NCBI RefSeq assembly: GCF_018457175.1
Contig: NZ_JAGFNU010000012.1
Coordinates: 1 to 64,000 of the forward strand
Direction of reading: 5' to 3'
Origin: Pseudohalocynthiibacter aestuariivivens
GTDB lineage: Bacteria; Pseudomonadota; Alphaproteobacteria; Rhodobacterales; Rhodobacteraceae
DNA: 64,000 nt
Below, one piece after another: positions 7,845 to 17,875 of the stretch. The position numbers and the translations under genes are program-made. The notes below the pieces were generated by a model. It ran no database searches, was not told the DNA's origin, and saw nothing but the letters and a program-made list of their open reading frames with translations. How positions within the stretch are numbered: position 1 is the stretch's first letter; the number at the start of each line of letters is the position of its first letter.

Positions 7845-9221
7845 ATGTTGCCAAAAGTTAAAGGTCGCCTGTTGTGGTCGGTTGCAGTTGCCATTTCCTT
7901 GACGTTGCCTTCTGTTACGGCTGCTGAAACGCTGACTGACGCACTGGTTTCGGCTTATCAAAACAGTGGCTTGCTGGATCAGAACAGGGCTGTTCTTCGT
8001 GCCGCCGACGAGGATGTCGCGCAGGCGGTCTCAACCTTGCGCCCGGTCATTAGCTATGCGGGTGGAACAAGCTACAACTCCTCAGATTCAGTTGTCGGTG
8101 ACAGGCTTTCATCTTCTCTTTCTTTGTCCGCAGATCTGACGCTATATGATTTTGGCCGAAGACAACTTGCCTTGGAGGCGAAAAAAGAAACTGTTCTCGC
8201 AACACGTGAAGCGTTGATCGCGATTGAACAGCAAGTGCTTCAGCGAGCAGTGGAAGCTTACATGAACGTACGGCGTGAAGACGAATTTGTTGCGCTGGGC
8301 GAAAACAATGTACGTTTGATAACGCAGGAACTGAGGGCCGCCCAAGACCGTTTTGAAGTTGGTGAAGTTACCCGGACAGATGTGGCAATCGCAGAAGCCC
8401 GCCTTGCCGCTTCGCGAGCCAACCTTGCTGCTGCGCAGGGCAGTCTTGCACAGGCGCGTGAAGAATATAACGCAGCAATTGGTCGTTATCCGGGTCAGTT
8501 GGCACCGCCACCCGCGGCACCCCAAACCGCCGCATCACTCGATAGCGCACGGGCTATCGCGTTGCAGAACCACCCTGATATTCGTGAATCGCAGCGTTTG
8601 GTCACTGTTGCGGAACTTAACGTTCAACGCGCACGCACGCAGATGAGCCCGACGCTCAGCCTCGGTGCTGATGCCCAGGTTGATGATGATGGCACCAACA
8701 CTTCGAGTATCGGCCTCAATTTAGGTGGCATCATATATCAAGGGGGGCAACTTCGCTCTTTGCAACGCTCCGCGATTGCGAACCGCGATGGCAGTCGGGC
8801 GCAGTTGCATCTTGCAGGTGACAGAGTTGTTCAGAATGTTGGGAACGCCTGGGCCATTTTGCTTGTGGCGCGCGCGAGCATCGAGGCCACTGACCGGCAG
8901 ATTACAGCAGCGCGTATTGCTTATCTTGGTACCAAAGAGGAAGCGACGTTAGGCGCACGTACCACGCTTGATGTGCTGGATGCAGAACAGGAACTGCTCG
9001 ACGCTCAGGCTAATCGCATTTCTGCAGAGACAGATGCGCAGGTCGCGGCATATCAGCTTTTGTCGTCGATGGGATATTTGACAGTCAAACATCTGGGTCT
9101 TGGGGTTACGACCTATGATCCGGCAGAATACTACAATGCGGTACGCAATGCGCCTTCACGCCCTCTAAGCGAACAGGGCACACGACTCGATAGCCTGTTA
9201 CGCAGAACTGGCCGTAACTAG
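7845..9221 (+). CDS. tolC: TolC family outer membrane protein
   Basis: Outer-membrane channel of type I secretion or efflux systems, about 458 residues. A signal peptide (positively charged MLPKVKGR, a hydrophobic stretch, cleavage near TAAET) is followed by two repeated outer-membrane efflux protein halves (about 25-215 and 230-420), rich in long amphipathic helices with Ala and Gln. DFGRRQLALEAKKE and GGIIYQGGQLRSLQR mark the paired beta-barrel/helix regions. A strong AGGAGG at 7834-7839 picks the ATG at 7845; a TTG at 7800 would overlap pcm but add a non-signal N-terminus. Pcm-then-TolC is a common alphaproteobacterial order. No membrane-fusion partner is adjacent. Confidence 0.9.
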   Translation: MLPKVKGRLLWSVAVAISLTLPSVTAAETLTDALVSAYQNSGLLDQNRAVLRAADEDVAQAVSTLRPVISYAGGTSYNSSDSVVGDRLSSSLSLSADLTLYDFGRRQLALEAKKETVLATREALIAIEQQVLQRAVEAYMNVRREDEFVALGENNVRLITQELRAAQDRFEVGEVTRTDVAIAEARLAASRANLAAAQGSLAQAREEYNAAIGRYPGQLAPPPAAPQTAASLDSARAIALQNHPDIRESQRLVTVAELNVQRARTQMSPTLSLGADAQVDDDGTNTSSIGLNLGGIIYQGGQLRSLQRSAIANRDGSRAQLHLAGDRVVQNVGNAWAILLVARASIEATDRQITAARIAYLGTKEEATLGARTTLDVLDAEQELLDAQANRISAETDAQVAAYQLLSSMGYLTVKHLGLGVTTYDPAEYYNAVRNAPSRPLSEQGTRLDSLLRRTGRN

Positions 9222-9306
9222 AGTTTTGACGTTAGAATTCACACTATTAGTTGTGCGAAGCTTCACCTGAGGCTACAATCCAAGCGAGGCGTAAGCGGGA
9301 AAACCC

Positions 9307-10518
9307 ATGTCAGATCCAGTAACGAATGCTGAAATTGAGGATGTACTTTCCTCTATACGCAGACTTGTAAGCGAAGAAGTTAAGCCTGCGCCGCAGGCCG
9401 AAACTGATGCTTTTAGCCAAAAACGCAAAGAACGTGTCCGCAGCAAGCTTGTGCTGACACCGGCTTTTCGGGTGAGTTCAGAAGATAAGTCAGAAGACGA
9501 TTCTGCTGAAAAAGCGCCAGAAGAAGTGACCGAAGATTCAGGCGCTGAAGTCTCCGAAGATCGTTCTGAAGACAATACAGAGGACGAAACGGTAGAGAAT
9601 CAGAATCCAGAAAATGTCAGCGAGGATGAACAATCTGAGGAAATGCAGAGCGAATCTGACGATCAGGTTGAAGCCGATGAAGACACAGAGACTGTAGACG
9701 AAGCCCTGCAAGAAACAGAAGCAGAGCAAAGCGAAGATCACACTCAAGAAGTCCACGCTGAAGACGCTGCCGAAGAAGTCCACGCTGAAGACGCTGCCGA
9801 AGAAGTTGAGGCTGAGGACGCTGCCGTAGAAGCCGAAGCTGAGGACGTTTCCGAAGAAGTCGAGGCCGAGAGCGATACCGAAGAAGCTGAGTCCGAAGCC
9901 GAGCAGGATTCTGAAGACACCGCTGTTGCTGCCTTGGTCGCCGAAGACAACGCAGAAGCGCAAGAGGAACCAGAAACGGTTGAAGAATGGGTCGATGCAG
10001 AACCTGATGCAGCCGAAATCGTATTCGACCGGGATGCGCTGAGCGCGCTTGAAATGACGATAGCCGAGCTAGAGGCGGCTGTTGGTGGACAGGCTGACGA
10101 ATGGGAGCCAGATGGTTCGGAACCTGACGAAGAAACCCCGGATGAAGTTCCAGGAATAGCAGCGCGTCTTGTAAACGCGACACCAGAAGATTCGCGCGAC
10201 GTTAAAGATGAACTTGCTGACGTATCTGAAAACGCAGAGGCACCTGAAAACACTGAGGATTCTGAACAAGACACGGCCGCCGATGAGTCAGAATTTTACG
10301 AAGATGATACTCTGAACGAGGAAGCAATGATCGCCGAAAAAGAAGGTTTCTTTGACGAAGAAGATTCTGTCATCGACGAAGAGGCGCTTCGGGATTTGGT
10401 CAGCGAAATTGTTCGTCAGGAACTACAGGGCTCGCTCGGGGAACGCATTACACGGAATGTGCGCAAACTGGTACGCCGCGAAATCCACCGCGCGATGGCT
10501 GCGCGCGATTTCGATTAA
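9307..10518 (+). CDS. PopZ-like acidic protein (DUF2497-type architecture)
   Basis: A 403-residue protein with three parts. The N-terminal helix (residues 6-25, containing [16 protein letters not shown]) resembles the PopZ N-terminal helix. The middle (about 55-340) is extremely acidic and probably disordered. The C-terminal helical domain (about 355-403, with [15 protein letters not shown] and [12 protein letters not shown]) closes the protein. PopZ forms a self-assembled polar matrix in alphaproteobacteria through its C-terminal helices, so a polar scaffold role is a reasonable inference. The middle carries 30-base tandem repeats (about 9749-9870) coding for variants of [17 protein letters not shown]. 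The stop overlaps the end of convergent cobQ by 4 bases. Confidence 0.6.
   Translation: MSDPVTNAEIEDVLSSIRRLVSEEVKPAPQAETDAFSQKRKERVRSKLVLTPAFRVSSEDKSEDDSAEKAPEEVTEDSGAEVSEDRSEDNTEDETVENQNPENVSEDEQSEEMQSESDDQVEADEDTETVDEALQETEAEQSEDHTQEVHAEDAAEEVHAEDAAEEVEAEDAAVEAEAEDVSEEVEAESDTEEAESEAEQDSEDTAVAALVAEDNAEAQEEPETVEEWVDAEPDAAEIVFDRDALSALEMTIAELEAAVGGQADEWEPDGSEPDEETPDEVPGIAARLVNATPEDSRDVKDELADVSENAEAPENTEDSEQDTAADESEFYEDDTLNEEAMIAEKEGFFDEEDSVIDEEALRDLVSEIVRQELQGSLGERITRNVRKLVRREIHRAMAARDFD
9749..9870 (+). repeat. 30-base tandem repeats inside the PopZ-like gene
   Basis: About four units of 30 bases, each starting near GAAGTCCACGCTGAAGACG. The first two are almost identical and the later ones diverged. 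They encode a 10-residue acidic unit and keep frame, so the number of units can change without breaking the gene. Confidence 0.8.
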
Positions 10519-11966
10519 ACATCTCTGGCAAGAGCGTACAGCATATCAAGGTCTAGATGGCTTTCCAGATGGTTGGCCAGTGCGTCCAGCGTTGTTTCTA
10601 CATCAGCGTCGTAAGAAGTATTACCCGCCTCGGCACCAAGTTCGCTCAGGAATGCTGATCGAAAACTGTCAGAGCTGAACAAACCATGCAGATAGCACCC
10701 ACGCACACGGCCATTTGCGCTGGCTGCCCCTTCTGTGCGTCCGGAAAGGCCTAACCATCCATTTTCGCAGTCCGGGCCTTCTGTGCTTCCAATATGGATT
10801 TCATAGCCTTCAATCTTGTCGCCCGTCGTCAGATAAGTCGCTTCGGTCAATGCCAGTCTCTTTTCAGGTTTCATTACGGTCACGACGTCTAGCAACCCAA
10901 GGCCAGCATATCGCCCGGCACGTCCTTCGAGACCATCTTCGTCAATGATTTCACGCCCGAGCATTTGGTAGCCGCCACAAATTCCAAGCACATGGCCGCC
11001 GCGGCGCACATGTGCCTTGAGGTCAATATCCCATCCTTGTGCACGAAAAAAATCAAGATCAGCGATCGTCGACTTTGAACCGGGGATCAGGATCAGGTCC
11101 GCATCTCCTGGCAGTGCACGACCTGCTTCAATCATATCAATGCTGAGGTTTTGTTCCATCGACAACGGGTCGAGATCATCGAAGTTTGCAATGCGCGACA
11201 AGCGCGGCACCGCAACCTTGAATGCACCTTTTTCAGTCGATCTGATATCCATCACATCTTCGGCGGGCAGGCGTGAGGCACCCTCGAACCACGGTAAAAT
11301 GCCGAGCGAAGACCAGTGCGTCCGGCGAATGATTTCGGCCAGCCCATCGTCAAACAAGCTGACATCGCCACGAAACTTGTTGATAAGGAACGCCACAATC
11401 CGATCTCGGTCGTCCGCTGGTAAAACTGTGTGGGTCCCGACGATCTGCGCAATGACGCCGCCTCTGTCTATGTCCCCAACCAGCACCACTGGCACATCTG
11501 CGGCTTCAGCAAATCCCATATTGGCGATGTCGCCCTTCCGAAGATTGATTTCTGCCGGGCTTCCCGCACCTTCAATCAAGACCAGATCAGCCTCGGCGGC
11601 TAACCTGCCAAAGCTTTCAAGTGTTGCGGGTAGAAGGTCATGCTTCACTTTTGCATAGTCACGTGCACGCAGTGTAGACAGGCGCTGACCGCGCAAAATA
11701 ATCTGAGCGCCAGTTTCGCTTTCCGGCTTTAGTAAAACCGGGTTCATATCTGTGTGGGGCGGCACGCCAGCTGCCAGCGCCTGAAGTGCCTGAGCCCTGC
11801 CGATTTCCCCGCCATCAGACGTAACGGCGGCATTGTTCGACATGTTTTGCGGTTTGAATGGGCGCACTTTTAACCCACGCAACGAATAGGCACGCGCCAA
11901 GCCAGCAACGATCATCGATTTCCCGACGTTTGATCCAGCCCCCTGAATCATGATTGCTTTGGCCAT
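10515..11966 (-). CDS. cobQ: Cobyric acid synthase CobQ
   Basis: Glutamine- and ATP-dependent amidase (483 residues) that amidates side chains b, d, e and g of the corrin ring to give cobyric acid in B12 synthesis. The N-terminal synthetase domain has the P-loop-like [18 protein letters not shown] and [15 protein letters not shown]. The C-terminal class I amidotransferase domain has the nucleophile motif [12 protein letters not shown] and a late histidine in GCYLHGLF. Length and motif order are normal. It stands alone here, without other cob genes, and overlaps the convergent PopZ-like gene by 4 bases. I looked for a cobalamin riboswitch upstream and saw none. Confidence 0.95.
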   Translation of the reverse strand: MAKAIMIQGAGSNVGKSMIVAGLARAYSLRGLKVRPFKPQNMSNNAAVTSDGGEIGRAQALQALAAGVPPHTDMNPVLLKPESETGAQIILRGQRLSTLRARDYAKVKHDLLPATLESFGRLAAEADLVLIEGAGSPAEINLRKGDIANMGFAEAADVPVVLVGDIDRGGVIAQIVGTHTVLPADDRDRIVAFLINKFRGDVSLFDDGLAEIIRRTHWSSLGILPWFEGASRLPAEDVMDIRSTEKGAFKVAVPRLSRIANFDDLDPLSMEQNLSIDMIEAGRALPGDADLILIPGSKSTIADLDFFRAQGWDIDLKAHVRRGGHVLGICGGYQMLGREIIDEDGLEGRAGRYAGLGLLDVVTVMKPEKRLALTEATYLTTGDKIEGYEIHIGSTEGPDCENGWLGLSGRTEGAASANGRVRGCYLHGLFSSDSFRSAFLSELGAEAGNTSYDADVETTLDALANHLESHLDLDMLYALARDV

Positions 11967-12153
11967 TTGCGCGACTCCTCCTCATCGTTTCTTACAAGCG
12001 ACGTTAGTGAGGGGAAAGAGGTGAGTGGTCTGCATTGCGCCGGCACCACGGGCTCTTAATCAAGCAGGCGAGGTTTTAGGTATTAAATCACCCTCTGGAA
12101 ATGCTTCAGAGAGGTGCGAGCAGCCAGATTTAAAGGTGGCGCCCATGCAAACG

Positions 12154-12179
12154 AAAAACGCGCCCTGAAATGGGCGCGT
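12154..12179 (-). terminator. Rho-independent terminator after the DUF6280-like gene
   Basis: On the minus strand ACGCGCCC pairs perfectly with GGGCGCGT around a 6-base loop (12158-12179), followed by a run of five T. It lies about 25 bases after the stop at 12204. Confidence 0.85.
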
Positions 12180-12203
12180 CATTCTCAATCAGTCAGAAAT
12201 GTA

Positions 12204-12518
12204 TTAGGCAGCTTCGGCTTGTTGACTGCGACGTTCACTTTCTTCGCGCGATAGCGCAACAGAGGTGCGAACACCTTTCGAAACAAAATCCATCAACCCG
12301 TCAACAACGCGTTCGTTCGGGTCAATCCCGGCACATGACAGAACTTCGCGTCCGTCGCGTGACCTTGCCCAACGTGCAATTTGCTCGGGGCCGTTACCAT
12401 ATTTCTTGTCATCTGCAATGGCATCATCCAGTGCAGCCAGAACCACCGCCGCAAAAAGTTTCTTTGCGCGGTTGCCCTGTTCGTGGTTGAAAGCTGTGCC
12501 GTCAACGAAATCAAGCAT
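12204..12518 (-). CDS. Small conserved Rhodobacterales protein, DUF6280-like
   Basis: A 104-residue soluble protein with no signal peptide or membrane segment. The sequence is well ordered and looks conserved: [18 protein letters not shown], then [19 protein letters not shown], then [19 protein letters not shown], with a charged tail. I recognise it as a small family found in Rhodobacterales, probably DUF6280, with no established function. The single cysteine sits in the LSCAG motif. It is followed by a clear terminator and is divergent from efp, so it is an independent transcription unit. A regulatory or DNA-binding role cannot be read from the sequence. Confidence 0.7.
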   Translation of the reverse strand: MLDFVDGTAFNHEQGNRAKKLFAAVVLAALDDAIADDKKYGNGPEQIARWARSRDGREVLSCAGIDPNERVVDGLMDFVSKGVRTSVALSREESERRSQQAEAA

Positions 12519-12736
12519 CTCGTCGTCCTTTTTATTCTTGCTCTTGCATTTTGTGGCGTAGCGTTGAATACGACGAAAACACTGCGATTCGGTATCCCAA
12601 TTTTGGAATGTCAGCTATGCACTCATTGCATAGCTTTCTTCATGACATACCTTATCTCGTCGTCTTGCAAGCTAACTACCACCAATATATAGGTGCAGCC
12701 CAACTCGGATCAAGATTTTCTCAAGGTTTAAACGAT

Positions 12737-13300
12737 ATGCCAAAGATCAACGGTAACGAAATTCGTCCAGGCAATGTACTGGAACACAACGATGGTCTCT
12801 GGGCGGCTGTAAAGGTGGACCATGTGAAACCCGGTAAGGGTGGCGCGTTTGCTCAAGTTGAAATGAAGAACCTGCGTAATGGGTCCAAACTTAACGAACG
12901 TTTTCGTTCTGCCGACAAAGTTGAGCGCGTCCGGCTTGAGCAGAAAGATCAGACGTTCCTTTATGAAAATGACGGTATGCTGGTGTTTATGGATTCCGAA
13001 ACCTATGAGCAGATCGAATTGCCTGCCGATATTCTGGGGGATCGCCGCCCGTTCCTGCAGGACGGTATGATTGCAGTTATCGAATACCACGAAGACGAAG
13101 CGCTAAGCGCAACATTACCGCAAAAGGTAACCTGTAAAATTGTCGAGACGGAGCCCGTCGTAAAAGGCCAGACAGCGGCCAATAGTTTCAAGCCAGCAAT
13201 TCTGGACAACGGTGTCAAAGTCATGGTGCCACCCTTCGTGGGTCAGGACGAAGATATCATCGTGAACACCGAGACAATGGAATATGCTGAAAGAGCCTGA
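12737..13300 (+). CDS. efp: Translation elongation factor P
   Basis: EF-P (187 residues) binds stalled ribosomes and helps form peptide bonds at proline stretches. The N-terminal KOW-like domain contains [20 protein letters not shown], whose loop lysine (in PGKGG) is the site that may be modified. The two OB domains follow, with ending motifs [18 protein letters not shown] and [14 protein letters not shown] typical of EF-P. I chose the ATG at 12737 because family members start with [12 protein letters not shown]. The longer frame to 12551 is just leader DNA. Confidence 0.97.
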   Translation: MPKINGNEIRPGNVLEHNDGLWAAVKVDHVKPGKGGAFAQVEMKNLRNGSKLNERFRSADKVERVRLEQKDQTFLYENDGMLVFMDSETYEQIELPADILGDRRPFLQDGMIAVIEYHEDEALSATLPQKVTCKIVETEPVVKGQTAANSFKPAILDNGVKVMVPPFVGQDEDIIVNTETMEYAERA

Positions 13301-13330
13301 TTTTTGGTTCTGGATTCCGGTAAAATGTGA

Positions 13331-13362
13331 AATAAAAAGGGCGCCAAGAGCGCCTTTTTTTT
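13331..13362 (+). terminator. Rho-independent terminator after efp
   Basis: GGCGC (13340-13344) pairs with GCGCC (13350-13354) around CAAGA and is followed by eight T. A run of A on the left side extends the stem, so it may also serve the convergent nadC transcript. Confidence 0.85.
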
Positions 13363-13394
13363 GCCCCTCATCACAATAAATCGCCAAGCGGCCT

Positions 13395-14249
13395 TTAAAA
13401 ATCCAAACCCAGATCCAGTGTTTGGGCAGAGTGGGTTAGCGCACCGGAAGAAATGTAATCAACGCCTGTCGCGGCAACTTCTGCAATCCGGTCAAGCGTC
13501 ATGTTGCCCGACGCCTCAGTAGTCAGTTGATCACCAACCATATTGACGGCCTGCGCCAGGGTTGGCGTATCCATATTATCCAGCAACACCACATCCGCAC
13601 CTTTTGTTGACAACACGTCCTCAAGCTGGCTGAGAGTGTCCACTTCGATCTCTACGCGCATCATATGCGATGCGACTGTTCTGGCACGCTCTAACACGGC
13701 TTTGACGCCGCCAGCCGCTGCGATGTGATTGTCTTTTATCAGGATCGCGTCACTTAGCCCAAAGCGATGGTTAAAACCGCCACCGTGCAGCACGGCTTGC
13801 TTTTCGACAATTCTGAGGCCCGGTGTCGTTTTACGGGTGCAGGTTACGCGCGTTTTTGTGCCCTTGGTTTCTGCAACAAATCGGGCGGTTAAGCTTGCAA
13901 TACCTGACAAGCGACCTGCAAAATTAAGTGCAACGCGTTCAGCCATTAAAACTGATGCAGCCTTGCCGCTGATTGTCATCAGCGTATCACCGGGGTCGCA
14001 AGCGCTGCCATCCGAAAGCTTGGTTTCTATCTGCAAGGTCGGATCAACGAGACGAAACGCGATTGAGGCGATCTGCATCCCAGACACGATACCCGAGGCA
14101 CGGGCATTGATCCGGGCTTGATACTCTGTGTCTTCAGGTATGACAGACCTGGTGGTGACGTCGCCGTATTGCCCCAAATCCTCGGTAAGGGCATTTCGGA
14201 CCAGAGGCTCAAGTATAAGGTCCGGGAGGGTGCTATACGCTATGGTCAT
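13395..14249 (-). CDS. nadC: Nicotinate-nucleotide pyrophosphorylase (quinolinate phosphoribosyltransferase)
   Basis: Converts quinolinate and PRPP to nicotinate mononucleotide, the third step of de novo NAD synthesis. It has 284 residues, normal for the family. The N-terminal domain is followed by the barrel with RVTCTRKTTPGLRIVEKQAV, holding the substrate-binding RKTTPG motif, HGGGFNHRFGLSDAILIKDNH, and later VLLDNMDTP and EASGNMTLDRI. Its ATG overlaps the stop of nadB (ATGA at 14246-14249), so the three nad genes form one operon in the order A-B-C. Confidence 0.97.
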   Translation of the reverse strand: MTIAYSTLPDLILEPLVRNALTEDLGQYGDVTTRSVIPEDTEYQARINARASGIVSGMQIASIAFRLVDPTLQIETKLSDGSACDPGDTLMTISGKAASVLMAERVALNFAGRLSGIASLTARFVAETKGTKTRVTCTRKTTPGLRIVEKQAVLHGGGFNHRFGLSDAILIKDNHIAAAGGVKAVLERARTVASHMMRVEIEVDTLSQLEDVLSTKGADVVLLDNMDTPTLAQAVNMVGDQLTTEASGNMTLDRIAEVAATGVDYISSGALTHSAQTLDLGLDF

Positions 14250-15823
14250 TGTGCTTCCTCAAAAATTTTCGTTCGGACTTTCATCGCCTGTTCCAGTGTC
14301 ACGTGGCTTCGATGCGCCATATCGGGCTTCGCATCGGGAAAATCGTCCCGGAAATGTCCGCCTCGCGATTCCTTTCTCAAGAGTGCGGCCGCAGCGATTA
14401 GCGTTGCGGTCGCTGTCATGTTTAGAAACGGCTCGCAGTCTTTATCAGTTGCTTCCAGAGCAGCAATATCCAGCAGGGCCTTCTTCAATCCCGCAGCATT
14501 ACGCACGACGCCAACATTATCTGTCATTGTTTTACGTAGTTTGGCGACCAGTTCCGGTTTTGGGGCAGTCCCGCCAGTTTTAAATTTGACCGAGATTGCG
14601 TCAGCGGCTTTTGCAGGTTCCACGCTTAAGCTGCCAACAATGCTTTCCGCGCAACTGCGCGCGTAAACCAGTGCTTCTAGCAACCCGTTTGATGCCAACC
14701 TGTTCGCACCGTGCAAACCTGTAGAGCTTGCCTCACCACAGACCCATAGGTTCCCAAGGCTCGCGCGTCCGTCTGCTGCCGTATCGATACCACCCATATG
14801 GTAGTGTGCGGCCGCTGCGACAGGAATAGGCTCTGTCACAGGGTCAATCCCTGCGTCCTCGCAATATTTGGCGACGGCCGGGTACTCCTCAATAATTTTC
14901 GCACCTATCGCATCGCGCGTATCCAGCATCGGCCGCATTCCGGCTTGGGTATGCGCAAAGATCGCACGCGCAACGATGTCGCGCGGGGCAAGTTCAGCGT
15001 CAGGGTGAACATCAAGCATAAACCGCTTACCGTCTTTGTTGATGAGCGTGGCGCCAGCCCCACGCAGCGCTTCGGTCGCAAGCGGTGCCGGGTCTTTACC
15101 CACGTCTAGAGCGGTCGGATGAAACTGAACGAATTCTGTGTCGGCCATCATTGCACCGGCGCGTGCAGCAAAGCCAATAACCTGCCCTCTGATGCGTGGC
15201 GGATTGGTCGTGAGCGCGAAAAGCCCACCAGAGCCACCACCGGCAAGCAGATAGGCCAACCCGGAAATGAGAACAGGTCTGGAGGCGTCTTTTGACGAAC
15301 TCTGTATCCAGATTCCTGTGACATTGCCGTCTTTTACCTCTAAGCGGGTGGCTAGCACGCCTTCCATCACCTGAACCGATGGCGTCTGCTCCACTTCTGC
15401 TATCAGAGCTTCCATGATCTCACGGCCCGCCTGATCGCCGTGGACGCGTACAACACGGGCAAAGCTGTGGGCGGCTTCGCGTGACAGAACATATCCACCG
15501 TCGTCATCGCGATCAAACGGCGTTCCAAGCTGGGTAAGTGCTGCGATATGCGCACGTGCCTCCTCCGTCACCTGACGCGCGACACGGGCGTCTACTGTCC
15601 CGGCACCCGCTTTAACGGTGTCCTCCGCGTGCAGGGCTGCCGTGTCACCTTTGCCCATCGCCGCAGCAACACCACCCTGTGCCCAGGCAGAGCTTGCGCC
15701 TTCACCCAAAGTTTCGGGCGAGATCATCAAGACCGGGCGTGGGGTCAGTTTCAGCGCTGCGTAAAGCGCACCGAGACCCGCACCGACGATGATAATCCGG
15801 TTGGTGTGGATTGGCGGAGTCAC
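14246..15823 (-). CDS. nadB: L-aspartate oxidase
   Basis: FAD enzyme (525 residues) that oxidises L-aspartate to iminoaspartate, the substrate of NadA. The FAD-binding motif is IIVGAGLGALYAALKL near the start, followed by SSAWAQGGVAAAMG, the region characteristic of L-aspartate oxidases and the succinate dehydrogenase flavoprotein family. Other signatures are FVQFHPTALD, HYHMGGIDT and GEASSTGLHGANRLASN, with a helical C-terminal domain after about 420. It is the middle gene of nadABC, 13 bases after nadA. Confidence 0.97.
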   Translation of the reverse strand: MTPPIHTNRIIIVGAGLGALYAALKLTPRPVLMISPETLGEGASSAWAQGGVAAAMGKGDTAALHAEDTVKAGAGTVDARVARQVTEEARAHIAALTQLGTPFDRDDDGGYVLSREAAHSFARVVRVHGDQAGREIMEALIAEVEQTPSVQVMEGVLATRLEVKDGNVTGIWIQSSSKDASRPVLISGLAYLLAGGGSGGLFALTTNPPRIRGQVIGFAARAGAMMADTEFVQFHPTALDVGKDPAPLATEALRGAGATLINKDGKRFMLDVHPDAELAPRDIVARAIFAHTQAGMRPMLDTRDAIGAKIIEEYPAVAKYCEDAGIDPVTEPIPVAAAAHYHMGGIDTAADGRASLGNLWVCGEASSTGLHGANRLASNGLLEALVYARSCAESIVGSLSVEPAKAADAISVKFKTGGTAPKPELVAKLRKTMTDNVGVVRNAAGLKKALLDIAALEATDKDCEPFLNMTATATLIAAAALLRKESRGGHFRDDFPDAKPDMAHRSHVTLEQAMKVRTKIFEEAQ

Positions 15824-15836
15824 GATCTGTGTCCGC

Positions 15837-16886
15837 CTATTTTACGAGCGATTTACTAAGGTCAATCATGCGTTCCACAGCGAGCCGCGCTTTTGCAGCG
15901 ACTTCGGGGTCGACGACCACCTCGTGCTCCATATTGTAGAGCGACCAGAGGATTTTCTCGAGCGTGATCTTTTTCATGAAAGGGCACATATTGCAGGGCT
16001 TGGCGAACTCAACCTCTGGCAACTCATCTGCAATATTGGCAGCCATAGAACATTCGGTAACCAGCATTGCCTTTGCGGGTTTGTTTTTGTGAATCCAGTC
16101 AACGATGCCGCTGGTCGAACCCGTGAAATCCGCCTCTGCGACAACAGATGGTGTGCATTCAGGGTGCGCAATGACCATGGTATCTGGTTCAAACTCGCGG
16201 TAAGCGCGGATGTCCTCGGCTGTATAAAGTTCATGAACGATGCAGCTACCAGCCCACCAGACAATGTTTTTTGTGCTTAGCGCGGCGACGTTCTGTGCCA
16301 AAAACTGATCTGGCGTCATGATTACAGTGTCGCCTTCCATTGCCTCGACGATCTGCAATGCGTTGGCAGACGTGCAGCAAATATCAGAGGCGGCTTTCAC
16401 CTCGGCCGTGGTATTTACATACGAAACAACCGGTGCACCGGGGTATTTCGCGCGCATCTCTGCAACACCTTCGGCGGTGATGGATTCTGCCAGCGAACAG
16501 CCCGCCTTTAAATCAGGGATAAGTACTTTCTTGGACGGGTTCAGGATTTTTGAGGTTTCTGCCATGAAATGCACGCCGCATTGCACGATCACGTCGTTTT
16601 CGACCTCGGTTGCCTTGATCGCCAATTGCAGGCTGTCACCCACGAAATCCGCAACGCCGTGGTAAATTTCCGGCGTCATGTAGTTATGCGCCAGAATGAC
16701 AGCGTTACGCTCTTTCTTTAGGCGGTTAATTTCGATCACGTAAGGAGCAAAGATCGCCCAATCCGCGGATGAAACGACACGATCAGTCGTCTCGTAAATG
16801 TCTTTTGTTGCCTCAGCTTTTTCAAGGGAAGGCGCCAAGTCGAAATGCTTTGAGAGTGTTTCCCGTACTGATTCTATATCCAACAC
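15837..16886 (-). CDS. nadA: Quinolinate synthase A
   Basis: [4Fe-4S] enzyme (349 residues) condensing iminoaspartate with dihydroxyacetone phosphate to quinolinate. Three pseudo-symmetric domains are visible. The first begins around AVILAHNYMTPEIYHG. The cluster cysteines are in QCGVHFMAETSKIL, in DICCTSANA, and in CNMCPFMKKIT. HPECTPSVV and the GSTSGI motif, which lies in the third domain, are also present. It is the first gene of nadABC. The leader 16887-17068 shows no clear NrtR or NadQ operator that I can name. Confidence 0.97.
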   Translation of the reverse strand: MLDIESVRETLSKHFDLAPSLEKAEATKDIYETTDRVVSSADWAIFAPYVIEINRLKKERNAVILAHNYMTPEIYHGVADFVGDSLQLAIKATEVENDVIVQCGVHFMAETSKILNPSKKVLIPDLKAGCSLAESITAEGVAEMRAKYPGAPVVSYVNTTAEVKAASDICCTSANALQIVEAMEGDTVIMTPDQFLAQNVAALSTKNIVWWAGSCIVHELYTAEDIRAYREFEPDTMVIAHPECTPSVVAEADFTGSTSGIVDWIHKNKPAKAMLVTECSMAANIADELPEVEFAKPCNMCPFMKKITLEKILWSLYNMEHEVVVDPEVAAKARLAVERMIDLSKSLVK

Positions 16887-17068
16887 TGAGGTTTCTCCAA
16901 ATTAAGAATGAAACGGTGTTTATACGTTCGTTAACGGGAATGCTATGCAGTTATACACAGGGCCTGTTTTAGCCGTCTTGAGTTCGCGCAAGTCGATTGT
17001 TTTACATCGTTTCGATTGATCAGGAACCGTGTTTTACACCAGTTTTCCACATCTGAACGGGGGAAATC

Positions 17069-17818
17069 TCAGGGATAAGTCACCGTAGCATCGCCCGCCA
17101 GCATGTTTCCTTTGGCGCGGTCAAATCGCAAAAAGGCAATTGCGCGGTCTCCTGACTGGCTGAAAAGGGTTCCTGCGGGTTTGCCGTCAGCCAAAATAGA
17201 TGTGCCAACCGGTGCGCTTCCCTTTAGCGTTATAGTTGTTAGCCCTTTACGTAGTTCCGTTTTATGTTTCATCCGCGCTGCGATTTCCTGACCGACATAG
17301 CACCCTTTACGGAAATCGACACCGTTCAGACGCTCAAAGCCAGCCTCAAGTACGAATGTATCAGGAGTAAGCTCTATTCCCGTTTCAGGAATGCAATGGG
17401 CAACGCGGATCGCAACCCAATCAATCTCTGGTGTGTCGCCGGGTGCGTCAGCGTAATGCCGCCATCCCAGTGCGGCATGGCGCGGATCGGGTAAAGCGCC
17501 GTCAGGCGGTGTTCCCAGCCCCCGGGAAACATGCAGAGCCGAAGGCGTGATCGTGACTTGGGCGCGCAAGCGGTACATTGTCAGCCGGCGGATCAGGTCA
17601 TCAGCCAGAGAGGCGTCAACATCGAGGATGATTGCATCACCTCGCTCGAGCAAAAAGAAATCAGCAAGGTACTTGCCTTGCGGCGTCAACAAAGCTGCAT
17701 AGACAAGCCCGGAAGAAAGCTTCTCAACGTCATTGGTTACAAGCCCTTGCAGAAAATGAACCCGATCCGGGCCAGAGATTTCAAAGAGTTTACGGTTTTG
17801 TGCAGCTTCGCCAGTCAT
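17069..17818 (-). CDS. ygfZ: Folate-binding protein YgfZ (CAF17-like)
   Basis: GcvT-like folate-binding protein of 249 residues that supports Fe-S cluster maintenance and tRNA modification in related bacteria. The signature is FRKGCYVGQEIAARMKH, holding the conserved K-G-C-Y-x-G-Q-E motif with its functional cysteine. The N-terminal GcvT-like domain contains RVHFLQGLVTNDVEKL and ALLTPQGKYLADFFL. It is shorter than E. coli YgfZ, which is usual for alphaproteobacterial members. It is divergent from the glycosyltransferase gene, with 57 bases between start codons. Confidence 0.93.
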   Translation of the reverse strand: MTGEAAQNRKLFEISGPDRVHFLQGLVTNDVEKLSSGLVYAALLTPQGKYLADFFLLERGDAIILDVDASLADDLIRRLTMYRLRAQVTITPSALHVSRGLGTPPDGALPDPRHAALGWRHYADAPGDTPEIDWVAIRVAHCIPETGIELTPDTFVLEAGFERLNGVDFRKGCYVGQEIAARMKHKTELRKGLTTITLKGSAPVGTSILADGKPAGTLFSQSGDRAIAFLRFDRAKGNMLAGDATVTYP

Positions 17819-17875
17819 TTTCCAGTCCCCATTCGCATAGGATGTAATATAGGAAGCTCAGGATAAGGAAAGCAG

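Noticed and set aside
9749-9870. 30-base repeats resembling a CRISPR array
   Set aside because: They have no spacers between units, keep one reading frame and encode a 10-residue acidic repeat.
11967-12203. Cobalamin riboswitch upstream of cobQ
   Set aside because: No B12-box or the conserved core motifs were found in the leader on the minus strand.
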